21,635 nucleotides of DNA from the NCBI GenBank assembly GCA_904502015.1, contig CAJGEA010000014.1, forward strand, positions 1-21,635, read 5' to 3'. The notes under the pieces are model-generated. The model ran no database searches. It was not told the origin of the DNA and saw only the letters and a list, made by a program, of their open reading frames with translations. A program made the translations under genes and the position numbers. Each line of letters opens with the position of its first letter. Position 1 is the stretch's first letter. The DNA comes from an uncultured Clostridia bacterium. GTDB taxonomy: Bacteria; Bacillota; Clostridia; Oscillospirales; CAG-272. Positions 7,953 through 15,499 of this stretch are shown here, piece after piece.

Positions 7953-9113
7953 ATGAATATGAAAGAATCATTGTACGGTGAATTGAGTGTCATTGGTATG
8001 AAGGGCTGTGAGTCCTTCGTTGAGCGTGTGGATAGCTACCTCAAGGAGTGGCGTCGCCACGGTGCGGAGGATACCTACCTCGTACACGCAGAATGCCCCC
8101 GCTTCGGCTCGGGTGAGGGTAAGGCTCTCATCAAAGAGTCCATGCGCGGTCAAGATGTTTACATTTTCTGTGACGTCTTCAATTACGGCGTTACCTATAA
8201 AATGCACGGTATGACCGTTCCCATGAGTCCCGATGATCACTACGCAGACCTCAAGCGCATCATTGCCGCTATCGGCGGCAAGGCGCGCCGTATCACGGTC
8301 ATTATGCCCATGCTCTACGAGGGACGTCAGCACAAGCGCACCTCCCGCGAGTCGCTGGACTGCGCGACCATGCTGCAGGAGCTGGTCAACATGGGTATCA
8401 GCAACATCATTACCTTTGACGCGCACGATCCCCGTGTGGCAAACGCCATTCCTCTGTCGGGCTTTGATAACGTCATGCCCAACTACCAGATGATCAAGGC
8501 GCTGGTCAGGAATGTGCCCGACGTGGTTATCGACAAGGATCACGTGGTCATGATCTCCCCTGACGAGGGCGCTATGGGTCGTTGCATTACCTACTCCAAC
8601 TCGCTGGGCGTGGACGTCGGTATGTTCTACAAGCGCCGTGACTATTCCACCATTGTCAACGGTAAGAACCCCATCCTGGAGCATAAGTATCTGGGTCAGG
8701 ATCTGCACGGTAAGGACGTGATTATCGTAGACGACATGATCTCCTCGGGCGGTTCGCTGCTTGACGTAGCTACCCAGCTCAAGCAGGTCTACGGCGCCAA
8801 GCGCGTCTTCAACTTCGCTACCTTCGGCCTGTTTACCGATGGCTTTGAGATCTTTGACGAGGCGTATAAGAACGGCATCATCGACAAGATCTTCACCACC
8901 AATCTGGTATACCGCAAGCCTGAGATCATGGATAAGCCCTGGTATGCCGAGGTCAATATGTGCAAGTACGTTGCCTACATCATTGACACCCTGAACCACG
9001 ACGCGACCATCTCGGCTCTGCTCGATCCCGACAAGCGCATCGCTACGCTGCTGGCGAAGCACCGCGCCGAGCTCGCCGAGCAGGGACAAATTACCATTGA
9101 TTTCAACAACTGA
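7953..9113 (+). CDS. prs: Divergent ribose-phosphate pyrophosphokinase (PRPP synthetase)
   Basis: Expected to make PRPP from ribose 5-phosphate and ATP for nucleotide, His and Trp synthesis. The C-terminal half has the PRPP loop VIIVDDMISSGGSL, the flexible-loop motif YKRRD and the SPDEG segment; GRQHKRTSRESL stands where classic Prs has ARQDRK. At 386 residues it is about 70 longer than the usual 315-residue enzyme, with extra sequence at both ends, and FDAHD stands where most Prs have DLH. It belongs to the long, divergent Prs-like class that I recall from Clostridia, so activity is likely but not certain. The nearest Shine-Dalgarno (AAAGGA, 7921-7926) is separated from ATG 7953 by a small hairpin. 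ATG 7959 is a possible alternative start. It ends at a bidirectional terminator. Confidence 0.88.
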   Translation: MNMKESLYGELSVIGMKGCESFVERVDSYLKEWRRHGAEDTYLVHAECPRFGSGEGKALIKESMRGQDVYIFCDVFNYGVTYKMHGMTVPMSPDDHYADLKRIIAAIGGKARRITVIMPMLYEGRQHKRTSRESLDCATMLQELVNMGISNIITFDAHDPRVANAIPLSGFDNVMPNYQMIKALVRNVPDVVIDKDHVVMISPDEGAMGRCITYSNSLGVDVGMFYKRRDYSTIVNGKNPILEHKYLGQDLHGKDVIIVDDMISSGGSLLDVATQLKQVYGAKRVFNFATFGLFTDGFEIFDEAYKNGIIDKIFTTNLVYRKPEIMDKPWYAEVNMCKYVAYIIDTLNHDATISALLDPDKRIATLLAKHRAELAEQGQITIDFNN

Positions 9114-9118
9114 TTTCC

Positions 9119-9162
9119 AAAAAAGGCGTTGCAGAGGGACTCCCCTCCGCAACACCTTTTTT
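9119..9162. terminator. Bidirectional terminator between prs and the coat gene
   Basis: Six A (9119-9124), a long GC stem (GG, GTTGC and GAGGG paired with CCCTC, GCAAC and CC, two mismatches) and six T (9157-9162). With A and T tracts on both sides it can stop the prs transcript and the convergent coat-gene transcript alike. Confidence 0.9.
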
Positions 9163-9168
9163 GTGTGT

Positions 9169-9624
9169 TCAGGAATACATGGCGTTTGCCTTCATATACT
9201 TGTAGATCTGCTCGCCGTGCTGCTGTTCCTCGGTCTGAATGTGGTTGAGCACCTGGCGAAGTTCGCTCTGGCCGAACTCAAAAACCGCCGTGTCGTACAA
9301 CCCCGAGGCGTGTTTCTCGGTGGTGAGAAGGTCCGAGCAGAGATAGAAATCATGCTGCTTTTCGGGGGTCTCGGCGGTGTTGTAGGTTGCCACGTAGGTA
9401 GGCATGGTGCTGGGCTTGGATCCACCCGCGGAGGGGGCCTGGCCGTTCTCGATCTGAGTCAAGGTGTTCAAATGCTCCTCCTCTACCTGCGCGATGCGGT
9501 TGAAAAGCTGCTTGAGCTGGGGATCGTGGGCTGCCTCGGCGTGCTTGCGATACTTGTCAATGCAAAGGCGTTCCTGGCCCTTGAGATCCTTGATAAACGA
9601 TGCTTCCTTTTGCGTCAACTGCAT
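9169..9624 (-). CDS. CotF-family spore coat protein (ferritin-like)
   Basis: The 151-residue product resembles CotF/coat F-domain proteins: a four-helix ferritin-like fold with KDLKGQERLCIDKYRKHA in the first half, EEEHLNTL in the second helix, and SDLLTTEKH...ELRQVLNHIQTEEQQHGEQIYKYM in the second half. Family members are structural proteins of the endospore coat. I place the start at ATG 9624 because GGAGGAG lies 8 nt before it. The ATG seven codons upstream (9645) would put that site inside the gene. A Gly/Ser/Pro linker splits the two helix pairs. It is monocistronic, convergent with prs, and behind a SigE-like promoter, which fits mother-cell expression. Confidence 0.85.
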   Translation of the reverse strand: MQLTQKEASFIKDLKGQERLCIDKYRKHAEAAHDPQLKQLFNRIAQVEEEHLNTLTQIENGQAPSAGGSKPSTMPTYVATYNTAETPEKQHDFYLCSDLLTTEKHASGLYDTAVFEFGQSELRQVLNHIQTEEQQHGEQIYKYMKANAMYS

Positions 9625-9687
9625 AATATATGCTCCTCCGTACAAAATTCCCTTGAGGGGTGTCGGGATTATGCGCCGCAGGTGCGG

Positions 9688-9717
9688 CGGATATGCAAGC
9701 GCGCCGAGAAATATGAC
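9688..9717 (-). promoter_or_regulatory. Putative SigE promoter of the coat gene
   Basis: On the minus strand GTCATATT (9717-9710) matches the SigE -35 consensus as I recall it, and CATATCCG (9695-9688) follows with ATA-N16-CATA spacing. The -10 keeps CATA but not the final T. A GC-rich dyad (CGCCGC at 9674 and GCGGCG at 9684) overlaps the expected start of transcription. Confidence 0.5.
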
Positions 9718-9777
9718 AGAAGAAAAAAATATCTACCCATTCAGCCGTTTCGACCGTTTATTTCATAGGAGATGCTG

Positions 9778-9783
9778 TATACT
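9778..9783 (+). promoter_or_regulatory. Possible -10 box of the mcsA-mcsB-clpC operon
   Basis: TATACT, preceded directly by TG, lies 39 nt before the mcsA start. There is no convincing -35 at 17 bp and no CtsR box. Confidence 0.3.
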
Positions 9784-9822
9784 GTATTTCAACATATCCA
9801 ATCATTGGAAAGGAAGTACATT

Positions 9823-10386
9823 ATGCATTGCGATAAGTGTAACAAGAAAAAATCCACCGTAATTTATCACGAAAACCTTGGCGGTCACGCACGGACGCTC
9901 CATTTATGCGCTGATTGCGCGAGGGAAATGGAGCAAGCGGGCGAGCTGGAGGAGATGAGTGCCGCCTTTGCGGCGTTTTCCTCTCCCATGCTCGGCGTGA
10001 TGGATCGTCCACAACGCTCGTTTCACACGGTGATTTCGGAAATAACGGAGGAGAGCGTTTGCTCAGCTTGCGGCATTACGGCACGTGAAATCGCCCAAAG
10101 CGGCAGGACGGGATGCGCCGTCTGCTACGAGTGCTTGGGCGACGTTATGCGCAAGCCCTATGAGGACAAGCACGGCGGCACATATCGAGGACAAGTGCCC
10201 CGCCTTGTGCGGGTACGGGAGGAAAACGCTTGCCGTATGAAACTGCTTCGCGCGCAGCTGGCGGATGCCGTAAGCGGAGAGCAGTACGAGCAGGCGGCGA
10301 TCCTGCGCGACCGCATACGCGAGTTGGATATGGGGGTGTCAGAATCCGCGCCGCTCGCCACAAGTATAAGCAAGGAGGGAAACTGA
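9823..10386 (+). CDS. mcsA: McsA, zinc-finger activator of McsB (UVR motif)
   Basis: In Bacillota McsA binds McsB and activates its arginine kinase activity in the protein quality control system with ClpC. The 187-residue product starts with a zinc finger, CDKC (Cys3, Cys6) and CADC (Cys29, Cys32), has a second Cys cluster (CSACG...CAVCYEC), and ends with a UVR motif (LRAQLADAVSGEQYEQAAILRDRIREL region). The start ATG 9823 has AAGGAAG just upstream. An in-frame start 17 codons earlier lacks a binding site. mcsB begins 1 nt after its stop, so translation is probably coupled. ctsR, which usually opens this operon, is missing from its usual place. Confidence 0.92.
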   Translation: MHCDKCNKKKSTVIYHENLGGHARTLHLCADCAREMEQAGELEEMSAAFAAFSSPMLGVMDRPQRSFHTVISEITEESVCSACGITAREIAQSGRTGCAVCYECLGDVMRKPYEDKHGGTYRGQVPRLVRVREENACRMKLLRAQLADAVSGEQYEQAAILRDRIRELDMGVSESAPLATSISKEGN

Positions 10387-10387
10387 T

Positions 10388-11434
10388 ATGGCATGGTATC
10401 ATACGACGGGACAAGATCAGGATATCGTTCTCTATACCGATGTGCGGCTGGCGAGAAATCTACGCGCATACCCCTTTACGCATCGGCTGGATGCCACGGG
10501 TGCTCGGAGGATTATAGACAGCGTGGGCATCGTGTTGGAGGAAAACGGTTTTTGCAAGAAAGATTTTGCCGACATATCCCGCGCCGAGGCCTATTCGCTG
10601 GTCGAGCAACAGTATGCATCGCTCTCGTTTGTTAAAAAAAGCTTGCCTCACGCGCTCTACCTCAACGAGCCGTGCTCCATGTCGGCCATGCTGTGCGAGG
10701 AGGATCATATCAATTTGCAGTGCATTCTGGCGGGGCGCGCGCTCAGCGAGGCGTACGCATCGGTCAGCCGCATAGAAAAGCATCTCGATGAACGGTTTGA
10801 TATGGCTTTCATGGAGGACGAGGGCTATTTATCACCGTTCCCGCGATCATTGGACAGCGGTATGCAGGTCTCCGCGTTGTTGTGTCTACCTGCTATGGCG
10901 GAAACAGTGCAGACGGGTAGATGGGTTGAACGCCTTTTGGGTGTGGGAGTCTGCCTGCGATCGCTGCATGAGGAAAAGGGAAGCCAGGTAGGCAGTTTGT
11001 TCCATTTGAGCTACCGCCCCCCCGTCAGCCAAAGCGAGGCGGCGGCGATTGCATTCGTAGACGAGATTCTCACGGCCCTGATTACCGAGGAGCGTTCTGC
11101 TTTGCATACCGCCATCCCCCTCGTCGCGGAGCAACGTATGGATCGCGTCATGCGTGCCGTTGGGACGTTGCACTATGCTCGGCTCATCCATACGTCGGAA
11201 CTGTTGAATCTGCTGGCGGACGTACGGCAGGGCATCCGAATGGGAGTTGTAACAGGTGTGAACATGGAAACGCTCACCGCCTTGATGATGGAGTCACTAC
11301 CGGCGGGCTTGTCCATGACGGACGCATATAACGAAATTGATTCCGCCTCTCCACTTGCAGATGCGGCGGCCCGTGCGACATACGTTAGAGAACGATTCGC
11401 AGAGGGTGTGTACTCTTTGAATACAACAGCGTAG
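10388..11434 (+). CDS. mcsB: McsB-like protein, probable pseudo-arginine kinase
   Basis: Homologue of the protein-arginine kinase McsB (guanidino-phosphotransferase fold), 348 residues, full length and in frame. Identity rests on VRLARN..YPF at the N terminus, EEDH at 104-107, GYLS-x-FP at 146-152, and ARLIHTSELLNLLADVRQGI near the C terminus. Several residues of active enzymes are changed. SSRIR is YTDVR (Asp18 for Arg), NEEDHxR is CEEDHIN (Asn109 for Arg), CPTNxGTGLR is FPRSLDSGMQ (Phe151 for Cys, Gln160 for Arg), and FQISN is FHLSY (Tyr209 for Asn). Arg20 and Arg191 and the acidic pair Glu104-Glu105 remain. The comparison is from memory of McsB and creatine kinase. I infer weak or lost ATP binding and a possible scaffold or adaptor role between McsA and ClpC. 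Confidence 0.88.
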   Translation: MAWYHTTGQDQDIVLYTDVRLARNLRAYPFTHRLDATGARRIIDSVGIVLEENGFCKKDFADISRAEAYSLVEQQYASLSFVKKSLPHALYLNEPCSMSAMLCEEDHINLQCILAGRALSEAYASVSRIEKHLDERFDMAFMEDEGYLSPFPRSLDSGMQVSALLCLPAMAETVQTGRWVERLLGVGVCLRSLHEEKGSQVGSLFHLSYRPPVSQSEAAAIAFVDEILTALITEERSALHTAIPLVAEQRMDRVMRAVGTLHYARLIHTSELLNLLADVRQGIRMGVVTGVNMETLTALMMESLPAGLSMTDAYNEIDSASPLADAAARATYVRERFAEGVYSLNTTA

Positions 11435-11466
11435 TTGCAGATTTACCATTATAAAGGAGAATTCGT

Positions 11467-13968
11467 ATGACCAATCGCTTTACCGAACGCGCGCAAAAGG
11501 CATTGAATGAAGCCCTGTACGCGGCGCAGACTCTGGGGCATACCTATGTAGGCTCAGAGCATCTGCTACTGGGCTTTCTCGCTGAGTCTGAGTCGGTTGC
11601 GTACCGTATTCTGCATTCCGGCGGCGTTGAAGCTTCCAAAATCCGTGCCGCTATCGTAGACATGGCGGGGGAAGGGGCCGTCGCGCACGTGTCCGCCGCC
11701 GATATGACTCCTTGTATGCGTCGCGTTATTCAGAACTCTGCGGGGGTGGCGCGGCAAGCAGGGGACGGATTTGTGGGAACCGAGCATTTGCTTTGCGCGC
11801 TTTTGGAAGAACGGGAGTGCGTGGCGGTTCGCATTTTGTACGAGCAAGGATTTCCCGTTGAGGATATTCGGAAGGCCGTGAGCGACTTTATTTCGTCAAC
11901 GGCGACGCACAGAGGAGATCATTCGGGCGGCATGGCAGAATCAGATGTCAAAATGCCGCGCACAGGGCGAGGACGAGAGGAGAAGGAGGGGGTGAGCGGT
12001 GCGCCCAATCTTTCTCGCTTTGGGCGCGATCTGACCTCCATGGCGCAGGCGGGGCAACTGGATCCCGTCATTGGCAGGGAAGAGGAAACCGTGCGGGTGA
12101 TCCGCATCCTGTCCAGACGGCAAAAAAACAACCCCTGCTTGATTGGAGAGCCCGGCGTCGGCAAGACCGCGGTGATTGAGGGGCTGGCACAACGCATCGC
12201 ATCCCGCGACGTGCCCGAGACGATTCGGGACAAGCGGGTGATCGTTCTGGACGTAGCAAGTATGATTGCGGGGGCAAAATACAGAGGCGAGTTTGAAGAA
12301 CGCTTCAAACTGGTCATGGCCGAGGTGCGGCGGGATTCGTCCATTATACTGTTCATCGACGAACTGCACACCATCGTGGGGGCAGGTGCGGCGGAGGGAG
12401 CGGTGGATGCCGCCAATATCATCAAGCCCGCCTTAGCGCGGGGCGAGATGCAGGTCATTGGCGCCACAACCATTGCCGAATACCGAAAATATATTGAAAA
12501 GGATGCCGCGCTGGAACGGCGATTCCAGGCCGTGACGGTTGGCGAGCCGTCCGACGAGGACAGCGTACGCATCCTGCAAGGATTACGCTCCAAATACGAG
12601 GCGCACCACGGACTGAAAATATCCGATGAGGCTATCCGTGCGGCGGTTGACCTGTCCATTCGCTATATTCCCGACCGATTCCTGCCCGACAAAGCCCTTG
12701 ACCTGTTGGATGAAGCAGCCGCAGGAATGCATATTGCCTCCTACACGTCCCCGCCTGATCTTAAAAAGATGGAGACTGCCCTGGCGGCAGTGGTTCGGGA
12801 AAAGGAGGAAGCGGTCAAAGCACAGCAATTTGAAAAGGCGGCGCACCTGAGGGATCGTGAGCACGGTATCCGAAGTGCCTACGAGGCCGCTAAGCAACGA
12901 TGGTCCTCGCGCAAGGAGAACCGAAACGCCGTGGTGGGACGCACCGAGATCGCCGAGGTGGTCACGCGCTGGACGGGGATTCCCGTGAGCCGCTTGCTGG
13001 AGGGAGAGGGCGAGAAGCTTCTCCATCTTGAGGACGCACTGAACGCGCGTGTGGTTGGTCAGGAGAAGATCGTGGAGGCCATCGCCCGTGCCATCCGACG
13101 CGGGCGGCTGGGACTGAAGGATCCCAAACGCCCCATCGGATCCTTTATTTTCCTCGGCCCTACGGGGGTGGGTAAGACAGAGCTTGTTCGTGCACTGGCC
13201 GAGGCGCTGTTCGGGGACGAGAACGCCATGATCCGCTTGGATATGTCGGAATATATGGAAAAGCACAGCGTGTCCAAACTGATTGGTTCACCGCCCGGAT
13301 ATGTGGGATTTGAGGAGGGCGGCCAGCTGACCGAGCGTGTGCGCCGCCGCCCATACAGCGTCGTTCTGTTTGACGAGATGGAGAAGGCGCACGCAGACGT
13401 ATTCAACCTGCTCCTCCAGGTGCTTGATGACGGAATGCTCACCGACTCGGGAGGACGGCGGGTGGATTTTCGAAATAGCGTGGTCATCATGACCTCCAAT
13501 CTCGGCGCGCCCACGGGAAGGGAATCCAAGCCCGTCGGCTTTGCCGCCGTGTCCACCGATACAGAGGCAAGGGAGCGCATGATGGCCGCGCTCCGCGACA
13601 CCTTCCGCCCCGAGTTTATCAACCGCGTGGACGATATTCTCTTTTTTTCGGAATTGGACGATGCCGCCCTGCACGCTATTGCAAACCATTTGCTCGATGA
13701 GATAGGCGGACGATTGCAGGAATTGCACAGTGATATTCTGCTGGAATTTGATTCAGCGGTGGTGGATCTGGTGGTGCGGGAGGGGTATGACGTACGATAC
13801 GGTGCGCGGCCGCTCCGACGCGCCGTGATCCGTCTGGTGGAGGATCCACTGTCCTCAGCCTTGCTGGAAGGGAAAGTCAAGTCGGGGGATGCCGTTTACG
13901 CGACCGTTACGGATGGACGCGTGGTGTTTTCCGTTCGTCCGTCAAATAGCGAGGAAAACCACTCTTAA
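11467..13968 (+). CDS. clpC: ATP-dependent Clp protease ATPase subunit ClpC
   Basis: Hexameric AAA+ unfoldase that feeds proteins to ClpP. The 833 residues show an N domain with two Clp repeats (GSEHLLLGF with Glu31, GTEHLLCAL with Glu106), first AAA domain (GEPGVGKT with Lys233; LFIDELH with Asp298/Glu299), a middle domain with a UVR-like motif (KAQQFEKAAHLRDRE), and second AAA domain (GPTGVGKTE with Lys570; LFDEMEKAH with Asp636/Glu637). VGFA near residue 697 is the likely ClpP-binding loop. Glu31 and Glu106 match the phosphoarginine-site glutamates of Bacillus ClpC, and both are present although the local McsB looks inactive. AAAGGAG precedes the ATG. It is third in the mcsA-mcsB-clpC operon. 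Confidence 0.97.
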   Translation: MTNRFTERAQKALNEALYAAQTLGHTYVGSEHLLLGFLAESESVAYRILHSGGVEASKIRAAIVDMAGEGAVAHVSAADMTPCMRRVIQNSAGVARQAGDGFVGTEHLLCALLEERECVAVRILYEQGFPVEDIRKAVSDFISSTATHRGDHSGGMAESDVKMPRTGRGREEKEGVSGAPNLSRFGRDLTSMAQAGQLDPVIGREEETVRVIRILSRRQKNNPCLIGEPGVGKTAVIEGLAQRIASRDVPETIRDKRVIVLDVASMIAGAKYRGEFEERFKLVMAEVRRDSSIILFIDELHTIVGAGAAEGAVDAANIIKPALARGEMQVIGATTIAEYRKYIEKDAALERRFQAVTVGEPSDEDSVRILQGLRSKYEAHHGLKISDEAIRAAVDLSIRYIPDRFLPDKALDLLDEAAAGMHIASYTSPPDLKKMETALAAVVREKEEAVKAQQFEKAAHLRDREHGIRSAYEAAKQRWSSRKENRNAVVGRTEIAEVVTRWTGIPVSRLLEGEGEKLLHLEDALNARVVGQEKIVEAIARAIRRGRLGLKDPKRPIGSFIFLGPTGVGKTELVRALAEALFGDENAMIRLDMSEYMEKHSVSKLIGSPPGYVGFEEGGQLTERVRRRPYSVVLFDEMEKAHADVFNLLLQVLDDGMLTDSGGRRVDFRNSVVIMTSNLGAPTGRESKPVGFAAVSTDTEARERMMAALRDTFRPEFINRVDDILFFSELDDAALHAIANHLLDEIGGRLQELHSDILLEFDSAVVDLVVREGYDVRYGARPLRRAVIRLVEDPLSSALLEGKVKSGDAVYATVTDGRVVFSVRPSNSEENHS

Positions 13969-13975
13969 AGGTGAC

Positions 13976-14003
13976 AAAACGCCGGGGGCGCATGCGCCCC
14001 CGG
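13976..14003 (-). terminator. Terminator with a 22-bp perfect palindrome, clpC / Cys-rich gene
   Basis: 13982-14003 is a perfect GC-rich palindrome centred at 13992/13993. Read on the minus strand it is followed by CGTTTTGTC, giving a terminator for the Cys-rich gene that ends at 14046. On the plus strand no T run follows, so for clpC it would mainly protect the 3' end. Confidence 0.7.
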
Positions 14004-14045
14004 GGGATGAAATGAAAGGGAAAGGTGACGGTTAGACCTGACGGA

Positions 14046-14951
14046 TCAGCCAACGCCGTTACAACCGCAGCGGTTGCGGTCAGACGTGGGCAGAGGCATG
14101 GGCGCGGGTGTAAACTCGCTGACGGGGAATGCCATGGAGCGGAACAACTCGCAAGGATCGGAGGACGAGCCCGCGACGCACTCCTTGTCGGGAATGACGA
14201 ATTCACACGCCGATACGAGATACTGAGCGGGGCGTACCACGCGAACCAGCGAGAAAATGCCGAGAGAAACCACGAGGTAGCGGCAATCGCCGTGCCCGCC
14301 GTTATCGCCGTGGTGGTCGTGATCGGAGCACAGGGGCGCCGACAGACATCCCGAAATGGACGAGGGAATGTCGCAAGCGCAGCAGCAACAGCAAACGTGA
14401 TCGTGATGCTTGGGCTCCAGCACGCGGCAACCCAGCACGATAGGATCAACTGCCTCTACAACGGCAGTGGGAACACTGCGCTCCTTGTAGCAGGGCTCGG
14501 GCTCTGCGCAGAAGGCGCTGCCGTCCGAGCTGGAGCGGAATACGCTGACGTTGCTGTCGCCGCCGAACAGAACCACGTCCTTCTCCAGCACGGCGATGCC
14601 GTCAAATTCCTGCGAGCGGCCGCCGCAGGTGCAGGCCTCAAAGATGAGCTTGACGTAGAAGCGGATGTGAATGGTGAAAAAGCCGCGGTTGAACTGTACG
14701 GGGTCAATGCCAATGTAGGTCCATGCAATGCAGGCGTCCTTTACGCGCACCTGCGAGGTGTGCTCGATGATCTCCTGCCCCAGATCGGTCAGGAAAACGC
14801 GCACGTTTTCGTAGCAATCCCGATCCCGACAGGAATCGAGAATGCGGTTGGTTTCCATGCAAACCGTCTTGCACGCAGAATCCTTGCCCGAGCAAATACC
14901 GCCGCTTGAGGACGAACCGCAGGGCCCGCAGGAAAATCGGTTATCAGCCAT
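14046..14951 (-). CDS. Cys-rich spore coat-like hypothetical protein
   Basis: The 301-residue product has 27 Cys, including five in a row (187-191) and C193. It starts with a Ser/Gly/Cys segment, then a conserved-looking domain (about 30-180: CMETNRILDSCRDRDC, then VRVFLTD, FNRGFFTIHIRFYVKL, GIAVLEKDVVLFGG and AVVEAVDPIVLG) that resembles an uncharacterised family I recall from spore-forming Clostridia. A His/Asp/Cys-rich stretch (181-223) could bind metal or cross-link. GGAGG lies 8-9 nt before ATG 14951. There is no membrane segment or clear signal peptide. A coat or exosporium role is inferred from composition and from the sporulating host. No known enzyme motif is seen. It is monocistronic, convergent with clpC and divergent from hup. 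Confidence 0.75.
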   Translation of the reverse strand: MADNRFSCGPCGSSSSGGICSGKDSACKTVCMETNRILDSCRDRDCYENVRVFLTDLGQEIIEHTSQVRVKDACIAWTYIGIDPVQFNRGFFTIHIRFYVKLIFEACTCGGRSQEFDGIAVLEKDVVLFGGDSNVSVFRSSSDGSAFCAEPEPCYKERSVPTAVVEAVDPIVLGCRVLEPKHHDHVCCCCCACDIPSSISGCLSAPLCSDHDHHGDNGGHGDCRYLVVSLGIFSLVRVVRPAQYLVSACEFVIPDKECVAGSSSDPCELFRSMAFPVSEFTPAPMPLPTSDRNRCGCNGVG

Positions 14952-15157
14952 ATAATCGTACCTCCAATTAAATTAGAGGAGCGTTTGGACCGTCCGCCGC
15001 GCGGAACGATCGTTGGAAAAGCAACTCCTCCTTGATATCAGTGTATTCTAAAAACTATTTTTTGACACACGGCGTCACAGAGAACTCCAATTCGTGTCGC
15101 GCATGTAAAAAAGTAACTGATTTCATAGGATTTTTTGAAAAATTTTGCGCAGAATAC

Positions 15158-15186
15158 TTGCAATTTGTCGGGTAATATGGTATAAT
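15158..15186 (+). promoter_or_regulatory. SigA promoter of hup-rqcP
   Basis: TTGCAA (15158-15163), a 17-bp spacer and TATAAT (15181-15186), with TGG before the -10 (extended). It lies 40 nt upstream of the hup ATG. A strong housekeeping promoter is expected for HU. Confidence 0.88.
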
Positions 15187-15225
15187 GAGTTCACCAAAAT
15201 TTAAGACAAGATTGGAGTTTTTAAC

Positions 15226-15498
15226 ATGAACAAGAGTCAATTGATCAAAGCGGTTGCTGAGAAGAGCGAGCTGTCCCAGAAGCAGGTCGGTGAGACCTGG
15301 AGCCTGATCGAGGCAACCATCCTTGAGAACCTGGCCGCAGGCGAGAAGATCCAGCTTTCCGGCTTCGGTACCTTCGAGGTTCGTGAGCGCGCCGAGAGAA
15401 AGGGCCGCAACCCCAAGACCGGTGAGGTCGTTACCGTTCCCGCTTGCAAGTACCTGGCATTCGTATCTGCCAAGGCAGTCAAGGAGACCCTGAACTGA
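15226..15498 (+). CDS. hup: HU-family DNA-binding protein
   Basis: Small dimeric nucleoid protein that bends DNA. The 90 residues have the full HU fold: MNKSQLIKAVAEKSELSQKQV helices, the GEKIQLSGFGTFEVRERAER beta segment with RxGRNPKTGE in the DNA-binding arm, and the closing VPACKYLAFVSAKAVKE. GGAG lies upstream of the ATG. rqcP starts 1 nt after its stop, so they are co-transcribed from the strong promoter at 15158. Confidence 0.98.
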   Translation: MNKSQLIKAVAEKSELSQKQVGETWSLIEATILENLAAGEKIQLSGFGTFEVRERAERKGRNPKTGEVVTVPACKYLAFVSAKAVKETLN

Positions 15499-15499
15499 T

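Noticed and set aside
9740..9775. A CtsR-like site before mcsA (TTTCGACC followed by TTTCATAGG)
   Set aside because: It matches the heptad repeat poorly in both halves and has the wrong spacing.
15036..15070. A SigE-like -10 (AATACACT, minus strand) before the Cys-rich gene
   Set aside because: No matching -35 at the required distance; left unassigned.
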